From Melioribacter sp051488685 (lineage in GTDB: Bacteria; Bacteroidota; Ignavibacteria; Ignavibacteriales; Melioribacteraceae): DNA of 64,000 nucleotides. Both the position numbers and the translations under genes were made by a program. The notes beneath the pieces were generated by a model. That model did not search any database. It saw only the letters and a program-made list of their open reading frames with translations, and was not told the origin of the DNA. Of this stretch, positions 17,778 to 26,506 are shown in pieces. Position 1 is the first letter of the stretch. Every line of letters begins with the position of its first letter. The stretch lies in contig NZ_JBPSEH010000001.1 of assembly GCF_051488685.1 (NCBI RefSeq), positions 620,001 through 684,000 of the forward strand, read 5' to 3'.

Positions 17778-18818
17778 TTATTCAGAAAACGGCTTAAAGT
17801 TGGCCGAAAAATTATTTGCATTGAAACCGGGCATCTCGTGGAGTTGACCGGTTTCTCTATTAAAAAACCAGAGGTTTTTCTTCAATCCATTATCCACCGT
17901 AATACAGACTATTTTGCCATCGGAAGAAATTACGGGACTGTCTGCAAAATCAGAAAAGCTTACGAGCTGCCTTTGATTGCTACCATCCGAATTCATCACA
18001 AAAATTTCAGACCTGCCGTTTCTATTACTGACAAAGATAATTTCTTTACCATCGGGAGTAAATAGAGGTTTATTGTTCCATTCGGTTGTATTTGTCAATT
18101 GATTTCTGTTAGAGCCGTTGTTATTCATAATAAAAATTTGAGCCACTGAATTTTTATAAGCGACAGAAATAATTTTTGAACCATCCGGAGAATAATTGCA
18201 CAAAACCTCATAATCTTCATTGTCGGTAAGTTTATTCAAATTCGATCCGTCTATATTTACTGTATAGATATCAGAAGTATTGTTGTTCTGTAAAATGAAA
18301 ATCAATTTGCTGCCGTCGGGGGAAAAATTAATCGAGCGTGGTTTTCCTTCGGGTAAATTTAATTTAATTCTGTTTGTTCCGTTGCTATTTATAAGAGCAA
18401 TGCTTTCGTCATACAAAAATGCAATCTTACTCCCATCTTTCGAAAAAACAGGTTCTCTGCCCTCGCTCAGTATTTTTTGCGTTTTAGTTGCAAGGTCGTA
18501 CAATACAATATTAGAATTTGATGAGTTATCGAAAGCAGTATATAGAATTTTAGAACCATCTGGAGAATAAATCGGATCGAAATCCCAGGTTTGATTAAAA
18601 GTCAATCGTTTCTGGGAAATGCTGTCGAGTCCAGTGGTATAAAGTTCCGTTTTGTTTCCCAATTCCAGATTAGTTTCTCCGCTGTAGTCTCTGTCGGAAA
18701 CAAAAACAATCTCGTATTTTTTTATAATTTCAATATCGGGTTCAAACGGATTTTCTTTATTGCAAGAAACAATTGATATAAGAAAAAACAACAAAGGCAG
18801 ATACACGGCTTTTTTCAT
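17778..18818 (-). CDS. TolB-like PD40 beta-propeller lipoprotein
   Basis: 346 residues; lipoprotein signal ending at Cys19 (FFLISIVSC). At least six repeats of the form 'spDGskI.f' (YSPDGSKILYTA, FSKDGSKIAFL, FSPDGSKLIFI, YSPDGSKIISV, FTPDGKEIIFVS, ISSDGKIVCI) form a WD40-like PD40 propeller as in TolB. No N-terminal TolB domain and no Tol-Pal neighbours, so it is a stand-alone propeller lipoprotein rather than TolB. GGGGATT just before the ATG is the ribosome site. Role unknown; protein or glycan binding in the periplasm is an inference. Confidence 0.8.
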   Translation of the reverse strand: MKKAVYLPLLFFLISIVSCNKENPFEPDIEIIKKYEIVFVSDRDYSGETNLELGNKTELYTTGLDSISQKRLTFNQTWDFDPIYSPDGSKILYTAFDNSSNSNIVLYDLATKTQKILSEGREPVFSKDGSKIAFLYDESIALINSNGTNRIKLNLPEGKPRSINFSPDGSKLIFILQNNNTSDIYTVNIDGSNLNKLTDNEDYEVLCNYSPDGSKIISVAYKNSVAQIFIMNNNGSNRNQLTNTTEWNNKPLFTPDGKEIIFVSNRNGRSEIFVMNSDGSNQRQLVSFSDFADSPVISSDGKIVCITVDNGLKKNLWFFNRETGQLHEMPGFNANNFSANFKPFSE

Positions 18819-18844
18819 TTAATCCCCTTTTAATCGTTTTGTAA

Positions 18845-18871
18845 GTTATAGCTATAACACAATAATGTCAA
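18845..18871 (-). promoter_or_regulatory. candidate promoter with 14-bp palindrome before the propeller lipoprotein
   Basis: Minus strand TTGACA (18871-18866) is followed 17 bases later by TAACTT, and the spacer contains the perfect palindrome GTTATAGCTATAAC (18845-18858). The palindrome might be an operator; no regulator is nearby. The -10 match is weak. Confidence 0.35.
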
Positions 18872-18873
18872 AT

Positions 18874-20016
18874 TCATTCCAGTCTTTTGTGAAATCTCTT
18901 TGCGGCGAGGAAAAGTATCGCTGTCCCCATCAGAGCCAGTATTAATGTTTCCTGCCACAAATCTGCTATTCCGATACCCTTTAGGATGACGCCGCGAATA
19001 ATAGTAATAAAATATTTCAACGGGATTATGTAGGTTACATACTGAATTATTCTGGGCATATTTTCAATCGGGAAAACAAATCCCGAAAGATAAATCATCG
19101 GCATCGTAGCTCCGAAAACCGTTACCATCATTGCTTGCTGTTGTGTTCTGGAAACTGTCGATATAAATAGTCCTATCCCGAGTGTAGAAAGAATAAAGAG
19201 CAAAGATGCAAAAAAGAAAAAGAGGATGCTGCCTCTTATCGGAATACCGAACCAAAATATCATAACTGAATTTACCAACAGTATCATTATCAATCCGAGT
19301 ATGGTAAAAGGCAATATTTTGCCGAGAATCATTTGCCACGGTTTAATCGGGGTAACAATCAACTGTTCGAGAGTGCCGAATTCTTTTTCTTTTACGATGG
19401 CAAGCGAAGTAAGCAACGTTGTAATAATCATCAACAGAAGCGCCGTTATGCCCGGCACCATAAATACTCGAGTTTTTAATTCAGGATTGTACCAGATTCT
19501 GGTTTCGGCATCTACTGATTTCAATGGAACCCTTATGCCATTTCTTTCTATTTTATCGAGTAGAATTGTTTTTGCATAAGCAGCGGTTATCGCCTGAATG
19601 TATCCGAAAGCAATTGAGCCTTTATTACCGTCAGAACCATCGACAATTACCTGAACTTTTGTTCCGTTATTGTTTTCGATCCCCTTTTCAAATTCTCGAG
19701 GTATAATCAATCCCATCACGGCTTTTCCGTTCATAATGGCATTTTCAATTTCCTCATAATTTTCTGTGTTCCCCTTAATTGTGAAATAACCGGAGTTTAT
19801 AATCTTTTCAACATATTTACGGCTGGCAGAAGATTTATCTCTGTCGAGTAAATAAAAATCGACATTATTCACATCGAATGTAGCAGCATATCCTAAAATT
19901 ATTGTCTGGAGAACCGGTGCAGCAAGAACAATAGCGAACATTTTCGGGTCACGCTTAAGCTGCTGGAATTCTTTAATTATAAAATGGATTACTGTGGCGA
20001 AACCATTTCCCTTCAA
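18874..20016 (-). CDS. ABC-2 type efflux permease (YbhR-like)
   Basis: 380 residues with one N-terminal membrane helix (FAIVLAAPVLQTIILGYAA), a large extracytoplasmic loop (~45-175) and five to six C-terminal helices with the ABC-2 signature region LVTPIKPWQMILGKILPF. It partners the next permease (20013-21155). Start overlaps that gene's stop by 4 bases. As last gene of the tetR-hlyD-ABC-ABC-permease-permease operon, it should form the membrane channel of a tripartite exporter. Substrate unknown; related E. coli YbhFSR exports toxic compounds and cations. Confidence 0.88.
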   Translation of the reverse strand: MKGNGFATVIHFIIKEFQQLKRDPKMFAIVLAAPVLQTIILGYAATFDVNNVDFYLLDRDKSSASRKYVEKIINSGYFTIKGNTENYEEIENAIMNGKAVMGLIIPREFEKGIENNNGTKVQVIVDGSDGNKGSIAFGYIQAITAAYAKTILLDKIERNGIRVPLKSVDAETRIWYNPELKTRVFMVPGITALLLMIITTLLTSLAIVKEKEFGTLEQLIVTPIKPWQMILGKILPFTILGLIMILLVNSVMIFWFGIPIRGSILFFFFASLLFILSTLGIGLFISTVSRTQQQAMMVTVFGATMPMIYLSGFVFPIENMPRIIQYVTYIIPLKYFITIIRGVILKGIGIADLWQETLILALMGTAILFLAAKRFHKRLE

Positions 20017-21155
20017 CCGTTTAATTCCTTCAATTGTTTTTTATTATATATTTTCGAAGCAGCAACTACAACTATCACAGTGAAGATTGCCATATAGAGC
20101 AACTGATCCCAAAAAACTTCTATTCCGGCTCCTTTAAGCAATATCGATCGGAGGCATACAATATAAAATTTCGTTGGAGTAACATTCGAAAAGATGCGAA
20201 TAATATATGGCATACTTTCAATCGGAAATACAAAACCCGACAGGAGCATAGAAGGTAAAAGCGAAATTAACGTACCGGCTTGAAATGCCACTTGAAGAGA
20301 ATCTGCAATTATGGAAACCAAAATTCCAATACCGATAGACGCCGCCAGAAAGAATAATGTGCTTATTAACAGCCATAAATAACTTCCTTTAACAGCAATT
20401 CCAAAAAAAAGATACCCGGCAGCCAGAATTACTCCCGCATTTATAAAGGCTATTACGATATACGGTATGGCTTTCCCAATCAAGAGTTCCGGAATTCTTA
20501 TAGAAGAAACATTTAATTGCTCAACGGTTCCACGTTCTTTTTCCCTTACAATTGATAACGAAATTGTTACAACTGCAATTATAATTAGTATCATTCCTAT
20601 CAGACCTGGAATTAGAAACCGTGTAGAATTTAAATCGGGATTGAACCAGAATCGCGGTTCAAGTGATATCGATGATGCTAATTTTATTCCCCTTGAGGAT
20701 AGAAATTCATAGTTCAGATTATTTGAATAATTCGCAACGGCAACATTAACATAATTCATTATTATTGTAGCTGTATTTCCATCGACTCCATCGATAAGAA
20801 ATTGAATTTTAGCAACTTCGTTTCTGTGTATCTCATTTGAAAAATCTGACGGAATAACAGCAATGCATTGTGCCTTTTTTCTATCAAGATACTCTTTAAT
20901 TTCTATATCCGATTTAAGATTCGTTACCAGGTCGAAGTAATCTGTACTCAAAAGAGAATTAATAAATTTCCTGCTCTCAGAGGAATTGTCCCTGTCTAAA
21001 ACAGCCAGTTGTATATGCTGAACATCGAAATTGATTGCATATCCAAATACAACAAGCAGAAAAACAGGGAAAAGAAAAATCACTCCCATCATCCTTACAT
21101 CCCGGAGCAACTGTCGTGTCTCTTTAACTGCGATTGCTTTAATTCTGTTGAGCAT
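20013..21155 (-). CDS. ABC-2 type efflux permease (YbhS-like)
   Basis: Paralogue of the following permease: same layout with helix MMGVIFLFPVFLLVVFGYAI, a periplasmic loop with an FDVQHIQLAVLDRDNSSESR-type start, and a C-terminal bundle containing EKERGTVEQLNVSSIRIPELLIG. The open frame extends to 21209, but ATG 21155 has a strong GGGAG site 5 bases upstream and gives MLNRIKAIAVKETRQLLRD, the normal start, so 380 residues. It still overlaps the upstream ATPase gene by 17 bases. Forms a heterodimer with the next gene by inference. Confidence 0.88.
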   Translation of the reverse strand: MLNRIKAIAVKETRQLLRDVRMMGVIFLFPVFLLVVFGYAINFDVQHIQLAVLDRDNSSESRKFINSLLSTDYFDLVTNLKSDIEIKEYLDRKKAQCIAVIPSDFSNEIHRNEVAKIQFLIDGVDGNTATIIMNYVNVAVANYSNNLNYEFLSSRGIKLASSISLEPRFWFNPDLNSTRFLIPGLIGMILIIIAVVTISLSIVREKERGTVEQLNVSSIRIPELLIGKAIPYIVIAFINAGVILAAGYLFFGIAVKGSYLWLLISTLFFLAASIGIGILVSIIADSLQVAFQAGTLISLLPSMLLSGFVFPIESMPYIIRIFSNVTPTKFYIVCLRSILLKGAGIEVFWDQLLYMAIFTVIVVVAASKIYNKKQLKELNG

Positions 21156-22083
21156 TGTTACTCCCATGTTCCAGTAAATGAATAAATACGTCTTCAAGAG
21201 TTGGAACAATACGTGTTATTCTGTCGATCTTAAATCCTTTTTGAGTACAGTAATTTTCTAATTCAGCGGGATTTTCAAACTGTTTTTTTGTGATGACGTG
21301 AATTTTTTTCCCAAAAATCGATACGTCGATAATAAACTTTGCCTTCTTTAAAATATCCATCAGATCGACAGGTTTTTCTGTTTCGATTTCAAAAACATCG
21401 CCGTCTATATATTCGGTTTTGAGTCTTTGCGGGTTTCCTTCAGCAATTAATCTTCCAGCGTTGATCAAAATAATATCGTTGCAGTATTCCGCTTCTTCCA
21501 GATAATGAGTCGTTACAAGAACAGTTGTCCCTTCGTCCGAAAAGCGATTAATCAAATCCCAAAAATTTCTTCTTGAAACCGGATCAACGCCGCTGGTAGG
21601 TTCATCAAGAAACAATATTTCGGGTTTATGAATTACTGCAACGCCCAGAGCCAGGCGTTGTTTGATACCGCCTGGCAAATCTCCGGTTAGCGATCTTTCT
21701 TTCCCGACGAGATTCGAAATTTCGAGCACCCATTTTTTTCGCTCTTCAAGTAGCTTTCCTTTAAGACCATAAACTCCACCAAAAAATTCGATGTTTTCTT
21801 CGATAGTCAGGTCATTATATAGTGAAAAGCGCTGTGACATATAACCAATACTTTGCTTCACTTTATCGGGTTCTTTCATAATGCTGAAGCCACCGACAAC
21901 AGCATCTCCAGAAGTCGGTTCGAGCAAGCCACACAGCATTCGGATTGTAGTCGATTTACCAGCACCGTTGGCACCAAGGAATCCAAAGATTTCTCCTTTT
22001 TCAACTTTGAATGAAATGGAATCTACTGCAGTAAAATCGCCAAACTTTTTTGTTAAATTTTCCACAACGATACTATAGTTCAT
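21139..22083 (-). CDS. ABC transporter ATP-binding protein (second of a pair)
   Basis: 314 residues. Walker A GANGAGKST, ABC signature LPGGIKQRL (a variant of LSGGQ), Walker B EILFLDEPTSGVDPVSR, H-loop TTHYLEEAE, then a ~90-residue C-terminal DUF4162-like region (VFEIETEKPVDLMDILKKAKF). It energises the two permeases encoded downstream. Start overlaps the previous ATPase stop by 4 bases. In E. coli the corresponding YbhF carries both ATPase units in one chain; here they are two genes. Confidence 0.92.
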   Translation of the reverse strand: MNYSIVVENLTKKFGDFTAVDSISFKVEKGEIFGFLGANGAGKSTTIRMLCGLLEPTSGDAVVGGFSIMKEPDKVKQSIGYMSQRFSLYNDLTIEENIEFFGGVYGLKGKLLEERKKWVLEISNLVGKERSLTGDLPGGIKQRLALGVAVIHKPEILFLDEPTSGVDPVSRRNFWDLINRFSDEGTTVLVTTHYLEEAEYCNDIILINAGRLIAEGNPQRLKTEYIDGDVFEIETEKPVDLMDILKKAKFIIDVSIFGKKIHVITKKQFENPAELENYCTQKGFKIDRITRIVPTLEDVFIHLLEHGSNNAQQN

Positions 22084-23000
22084 CCGCTCAATTTCCTGTG
22101 TTTAATCAGATTCATAAATACATTTTCTATTGAAGGTTCGGTCAATCGACTGTCTATCACTTCCACATTTGCTGAATTTAATATTCTCAAAATGCTATCG
22201 GCTTCTTCATGGTTATTTACCAATACATTAATCCTGTCACCGAAAAGTTGAATATCATTATTAATTTCAGAAGACAATAATTCATGGGCTATTTTAATTG
22301 GTTTGCACACAATTTCGAGACTCCACAAGCCAATAGATTTTTTTATATTGCCTGGAGTATCGCAGGCAATAATTTCACCGTTATTAAACATTGCAACCCG
22401 ACTGCATCTTTCGGCTTCGTCGAGATAAGGAGTAGCCATAACTATAGTAATTTTTTCTTTAATCAAATCTGCCAGTATTTTCCAGAAGTCGCGTCTCGAA
22501 ACCGGGTCCACACCCGTAGTTGGTTCGTCGAGAAACAATATTTCCGGTTTATGGATTAAACTGCATGCCAATGCGAGTTTTTGTTTCATGCCTCCCGAGA
22601 GTTTTTCTGCCAATCGTTTTCTAAAAGGTTTCAATCTGGTAAATTCGAGCAGCTCTTCCCTTCTCTTTTTGTAATCCGTTACGTCATGAATTTCGGCAAA
22701 GAATTCGATATTTTCGTCGACAGTAAGATCGCCGTAAAGACTAAATTTTTGCGATAAATATCCGATTCTTTTTTGAATGGAATTTCTCTTTTCGCGAATA
22801 TCTTCGTCAAATAAGCGAACAGTTCCTTCACTTGGATAAAGTAGTCCGCACATAATTCTTATGGTAGTTGTTTTACCCGCACCGTCCGGTCCAACAAATC
22901 CAAACATTTCTCCTCTTTTTATACTCAAGGATATGCCGCGGAGGGCAACGGTTTTTCCATATTTGCGATGCAGATTATTAATTTCTATAATTCCGTTCAT
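22080..23000 (-). CDS. ABC transporter ATP-binding protein (first of a pair)
   Basis: 306 residues. Walker A GPDGAGKTTT, signature LSGGMKQKL, Walker B EILFLDEPTTGVDPVSRRDFW, H-loop position ATPYLDEAE. The last reads A-T-P where most family members have T-T-H, so the switch His is replaced by Pro. That suggests this half hydrolyses ATP poorly and that the site is asymmetric, as in other paired ATPases. Starts one base after the HlyD stop. Confidence 0.9.
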   Translation of the reverse strand: MNGIIEINNLHRKYGKTVALRGISLSIKRGEMFGFVGPDGAGKTTTIRIMCGLLYPSEGTVRLFDEDIREKRNSIQKRIGYLSQKFSLYGDLTVDENIEFFAEIHDVTDYKKRREELLEFTRLKPFRKRLAEKLSGGMKQKLALACSLIHKPEILFLDEPTTGVDPVSRRDFWKILADLIKEKITIVMATPYLDEAERCSRVAMFNNGEIIACDTPGNIKKSIGLWSLEIVCKPIKIAHELLSSEINNDIQLFGDRINVLVNNHEEADSILRILNSANVEVIDSRLTEPSIENVFMNLIKHRKLSG

Positions 23001-23963
23001 TCAATTCAATCCAGGTTGAATTGTTGCGTCTGCCGGTATTCCAACTTTAAGAATGAAATCTGGATTTGGTATTTCGATTTTAACTTCGAATACAAGTTTT
23101 GTTCTTTCGTCTCTGGTCTGGATATTTTTAGGTGTAAATTCAGCTTCGGGGGAAATGTAAATTATTCTGCCTTTAAAAATTCTATCGGGATAAGCGTCTA
23201 CTGCAACTTCTACTTTCTGTCCAAGCTTAATTTTCGGCAATTCAGTTTCAGGAATATAAATCGACATTTTAACCTTGCTCAAATCGGATATTTTAAATAG
23301 AGCTGAGAGCATTGTAACCGTTTCACCTTTTTCAATGAATTTTTTCACAACGAATCCATCAATTGGAGAAACCACAAAACAGTCTTTCAAATTTTTTTTC
23401 AAAAGATCAACCGAAGCTCTGGCTTTTTGGACATTTGCTTCGGCTTGTTTTATTTCTTCTGGTCTTGCAATGTTTTTGAGTTTTCTCAAGTTTTCTTCGG
23501 CAGAATTGTACTGAGCAGACATTATCTGATATCTCGTTTCAGCATCGTCGAGCTGTTTTTTATTGACCGCGCCGGTATTAAACAAGTTCTTAATTCTTTC
23601 ATAATCAGTTTTAGCAGAACTCAAATTTGCGCTGGCCTGTCTTAGAACTTCCTCGGCCTGTTTAATATCTTCTTTCCTGGTTCCGTTTATCAGCAAAGTC
23701 AATTGAGCTTCAGCCATTTTTAAAGCAGCTTCGGCTTGTTTTAATTGCAGATGGTATGATGTCGTATCTATTATGCAGAGAGTATCGCCTTTATTAACCT
23801 GCTCGCCTTCGTCTTTTAATAGATCGATTATCTGCCCGCTTACCTGAGAGCTTATTAATGCTTCCGTCGATTCGATAGTACCTGATTCGACAATATTTTC
23901 TTGTTCGTTATCACCGCAGCCATATAAAAAGACTGCCAATAGAAGAATAAAAATCTTTTTCAT
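23001..23963 (-). CDS. HlyD/YbhG-like periplasmic adaptor (lipoprotein)
   Basis: 320 residues; lipoprotein signal MKKIFILLLAVFLYGC (Cys16). Biotinyl-lipoyl-like halves flank a long helical hairpin (residues ~70-190, A-E-A-A-L-K-M-A-E-A-Q-L-T-L and similar), then a beta-barrel with FVVSPIDGFVVKKFIEKGETV and GQKVEVAVDAYPD. It links the inner-membrane ABC exporter to an outer-membrane channel, which is not encoded here. Its start lies 53 bases inside the tetR gene in another frame. Confidence 0.9.
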   Translation of the reverse strand: MKKIFILLLAVFLYGCGDNEQENIVESGTIESTEALISSQVSGQIIDLLKDEGEQVNKGDTLCIIDTTSYHLQLKQAEAALKMAEAQLTLLINGTRKEDIKQAEEVLRQASANLSSAKTDYERIKNLFNTGAVNKKQLDDAETRYQIMSAQYNSAEENLRKLKNIARPEEIKQAEANVQKARASVDLLKKNLKDCFVVSPIDGFVVKKFIEKGETVTMLSALFKISDLSKVKMSIYIPETELPKIKLGQKVEVAVDAYPDRIFKGRIIYISPEAEFTPKNIQTRDERTKLVFEVKIEIPNPDFILKVGIPADATIQPGLN

Positions 23964-24579
23964 TTTCTTCAGACCGTTTGTTTTTGATTATTTTTTTATA
24001 AGCTTCTTTTCCTTTCTCCGTAAGAATTCCATTAATGAAAATCCCCATGGTATAATCCACCGCTTCTTTTAGCGAAAAACTATTATCAAGTATAAAGTCG
24101 GGATTAATAACCGATTTAACAGAACTCAGAAAAACAGCTAAAATTATCTGCGGGGGAATATTAACTATGTAACCTTCCTCGATTCCCTGAATAAATACCC
24201 GAAAAATATCTTTATTAATAACCTTAGTTCTCATTTCGTCTATTTCCTTCCAGATATCCGGTTTATAGACGCGAATATCGTTCATCCAGTTGACACTAAG
24301 TCGGCTTGCTGCCATTGATTTTAGTGTGTCTAAAAGTAGTACGATTTTTTCAATCGAATTAAGATTGTCTTTTAAAATATTTCCGATATTTTTTTTAATA
24401 TTCTTTTTAAGATTTTGAACTGCAGCGTTCAACAGCTCGTCTTTAGAATGGTAGTATTTATATATAGTCTTTTTACTCATTTTTAAGTCGGCTGCAATCA
24501 TATCCATAGATACACTGCTGAATCCATCTCGGAAAAATTTTTCCTGCGCTGCTTTTAATATTCTTTCTTTTTCACTCAT
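23911..24579 (-). CDS. TetR/AcrR-family repressor of the efflux operon
   Basis: 222 residues. The N-terminal HTH covers residues ~1-50 (R-I-L-K-A-A-Q-E-K-F-F-R-D-G-F; MDMIAADLKMSKKTIYKYYHSKDEL), followed by an all-helical ligand domain. First gene of the operon, as CecR precedes ybhGFSR in E. coli, so it probably controls the exporter and itself. The frame runs 53 bases past the HlyD start, ending in a divergent tail (F-I-W-L-R). No strong ribosome site precedes the ATG. Confidence 0.88.
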   Translation of the reverse strand: MSEKERILKAAQEKFFRDGFSSVSMDMIAADLKMSKKTIYKYYHSKDELLNAAVQNLKKNIKKNIGNILKDNLNSIEKIVLLLDTLKSMAASRLSVNWMNDIRVYKPDIWKEIDEMRTKVINKDIFRVFIQGIEEGYIVNIPPQIILAVFLSSVKSVINPDFILDNSFSLKEAVDYTMGIFINGILTEKGKEAYKKIIKNKRSEENEKDFYSSIGSLFIWLR

Positions 24580-24603
24580 AGAATTCTGTTTCTTAACGAT
24601 GTC

Positions 24604-24643
24604 AAAATAAGTACAGGAAACTACAAAGTCAAATATTAGTTTC
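24604..24643 (-). promoter_or_regulatory. candidate promoter/operator of the TetR-efflux operon
   Basis: Minus strand TTGACT (24632-24627), a 17-base spacer, then TATTTT (24609-24604). The inverted repeat GAAACT (24617-24622) / AGTTTC (24638-24643) brackets the -35 and could be the TetR target. The match is moderate and the arms are 15 bases apart, which is long for TetR proteins. Confidence 0.35.
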
Positions 24644-24697
24644 TCGGGTTTCCGATAAAAAATGTCTGGTGCAATTAGAAAAGTTCAAAGCTCCGAT

Positions 24698-25840
24698 TTA
24701 AAATCCTAATCTATCTCTTAGATCCTTCGGAACGGCGTCTTTGTGAACCATTATGGCAATAACTTTTAGTTTAGTATAAGACTCCGACATATACCAGTAA
24801 CCGTCGTATTTTTTATCTTTGGTGCCCCACGAGTTTTTGGTATAGTAATATTTATTGCCGTTTTCGTCTTTTGCCAGTCCAACTATATGCATCAGGTGGT
24901 CGTCTGTAGTAGTTTGATTGTCGAACGTTTCCTGTCTCATTTCCTGATCGACAGTTTTTTCTATTAACTGTTCATTATTTTCATTACTCTCTTCATCGCT
25001 TGAATCCTCTACGGGGAGAGTGGCTATTCCTTTCTTCCTGTCGAAACTTTTTTCGCTGACGTCTCCATCCCAGGCAATCGAATATCCATTTTTGAGTGCA
25101 TAATCCATTATACGCATTAAGTCATCGATTGGTACGTTATAATATAAATCTTTGCTCCAGTTATCTGGAATTTCAAGGTCAAATTTTTCATAAAATGGAT
25201 GATGTGTAAAAGAAGTAAATTCAACATAATCATCGGGATTAAATCCGAGTGAATCAACAAAACTTTTGGGAGTGTATTTTTTGCCATTGTATTCAAATTC
25301 TGCCGGAGGTTCACCAAGATAAATTTCGAGCGCGCTTTCGACAAGCTGCCTCCATGCGGGAGTAATTTTTCCCCCTTTTTTCTTAACTACAGTACTTACA
25401 ATCTCTTTAAGTACGGCGTCCATCTCGCCATGGTTATGTTCTTTTTCTCCCCACTTTAAGCCGGGATAAATCTCCTCCGGAACCATTCCGTATCGGCGAA
25501 TTACATTCATTACATCATGCGCCTGACCACCCATACCAAAGTTTGCCAATCCATTGTATCTGATATAATTTTCCGCTTTTAATGGATACGTAAACCGCAC
25601 ATTCCACATCGGCGAAAGGATATGAACTCCCTTGCCCATCCTGATTAATTCTGTTTCAATAAATGACATTGTAGCGAACGACCAACAAGTACCTGTTTTC
25701 GCTTGATTCTTTACAGGCGTAGTTTCAACTTTATAAATCATCTCAAAGTGTTTTTCGTATTTCTCTTTTTTCTGCGCTGTCAAAACAAACGGAATTATCG
25801 CTACAAAAAAGATTATTTGAAAAATTTTTCTGCGATGCAT
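24698..25840 (-). CDS. C1-family (aminopeptidase C / bleomycin hydrolase-like) cysteine peptidase, exported
   Basis: 380 residues. A signal-like segment (IFQIIFFVAIIPFVLTAQ) precedes a papain-fold domain with catalytic Cys52 in KNQAKTGTCWSFA, His in DDHLMHIVGLAKDENG and Asn in TKNSWGTKDKKYDGYWYM. Unlike cytoplasmic PepC (about 440 residues), it has an export signal and a shorter chain, as in Bacteroidetes periplasmic C1B enzymes. An acidic insert (D-S-S-D-E-E-S-N-E-N-N-E) precedes the His region. The start has GAGAAA just upstream. Likely works on periplasmic peptides. Confidence 0.88.
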   Translation of the reverse strand: MHRRKIFQIIFFVAIIPFVLTAQKKEKYEKHFEMIYKVETTPVKNQAKTGTCWSFATMSFIETELIRMGKGVHILSPMWNVRFTYPLKAENYIRYNGLANFGMGGQAHDVMNVIRRYGMVPEEIYPGLKWGEKEHNHGEMDAVLKEIVSTVVKKKGGKITPAWRQLVESALEIYLGEPPAEFEYNGKKYTPKSFVDSLGFNPDDYVEFTSFTHHPFYEKFDLEIPDNWSKDLYYNVPIDDLMRIMDYALKNGYSIAWDGDVSEKSFDRKKGIATLPVEDSSDEESNENNEQLIEKTVDQEMRQETFDNQTTTDDHLMHIVGLAKDENGNKYYYTKNSWGTKDKKYDGYWYMSESYTKLKVIAIMVHKDAVPKDLRDRLGF

Positions 25841-26010
25841 GTTTTTCTCATATTTATTTATAAATTTATTTCAGCAGCCTTAAAATAATGAGAAATGTAA
25901 ATTATAACGAGAAAATTTTAACATTTCTTGTTCTGGTATAACGTTTAATTTTCACTCTAATACCATTAATTTGTCAAAAGTTTGTTTTTGATGCTGGATT
26001 ACAGGAACGT

Positions 26011-26050
26011 TGATGTGCTGGAGTGCTGATGTGCTGGGGTGCTGGGGTTC
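26011..26050. repeat. short tandem G-rich repeat
   Basis: About four imperfect copies of a 9-10-base unit GTGCTGGRG/GATGTGCTG in a row (TGATGTGCTGGAGTGCTGAT then GTGCTGGGGTGCTGGGGTTC). Function unknown. Confidence 0.6.
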
Positions 26051-26173
26051 TTTGTTTTTGGAATATATTATCTAATTTAGAGTGAGTTTGCTACTCTCGT
26101 TTCACTTTTAAAGACGGGGGTCTTACTCGAATAAACAAGTTTATGTTCGTTTTTAAAGATGTGGTGATTTATC

Positions 26174-26270
26174 TGTCATCGCAAATCCAGCTTAACGGGG
26201 ACGAAGCTATTTTGTTTGTAGAGAATTGTATCAGTGTTTGCTTCGTTAGCTTTGCTCAATCACAAAGACG
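26174..26270. repeat. degraded dispersed inverted repeat ('GTCATTGCGA...GAAGCAAT' type)
   Basis: Left arm TGTCATCGCAAATCCAGC...ACGAAGCTAT (26174-26210) and right arm TGCTTCGTTAGCTTTGCTCA...CAAAGACG (26239-26270) are imperfect reverse complements. The words match, with decay, the widely scattered intergenic repeat seen in many genomes as TGTCATTGCGAG...GCGAAGCAATC. Named from memory of that pattern; not searched. Confidence 0.45.
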
Positions 26271-26506
26271 AGGGCCAATGTTTTGAGAGCTTAGCTTGAA
26301 ACTGAGTATTCGATTCATTCCTCACAAAAATAATAGACTCCCTCTTCCAAAAAACTTTGAACAAAGAACCACGAACATTGAACAACGAACCAAGCACATA
26401 ATCATAGAATAATTAATTACTCCCTGTTCCCTAATCCCTCATCCCTAAATTAAAATTAATTCCAGAATATAAATCATAAGTTATAAGCTGTAGAGTCAGA
26501 TAAAAA

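Larger units (their letters stand above)
25841..26506. other. 666-bp gene-free region with degraded repeats
   Basis: No gene is visible. It contains a G-rich direct repeat (26011-26050), an imperfect inverted repeat of the 'GTCATTGCGA...GAAGCAAT' type (26174-26270), and two word-like low-complexity tracts (26357-26396, built on GAACAA/GAACCA; 26422-26451, built on TCCCT). This is much richer in repeat debris than the other gaps in the window. Confidence 0.6.
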
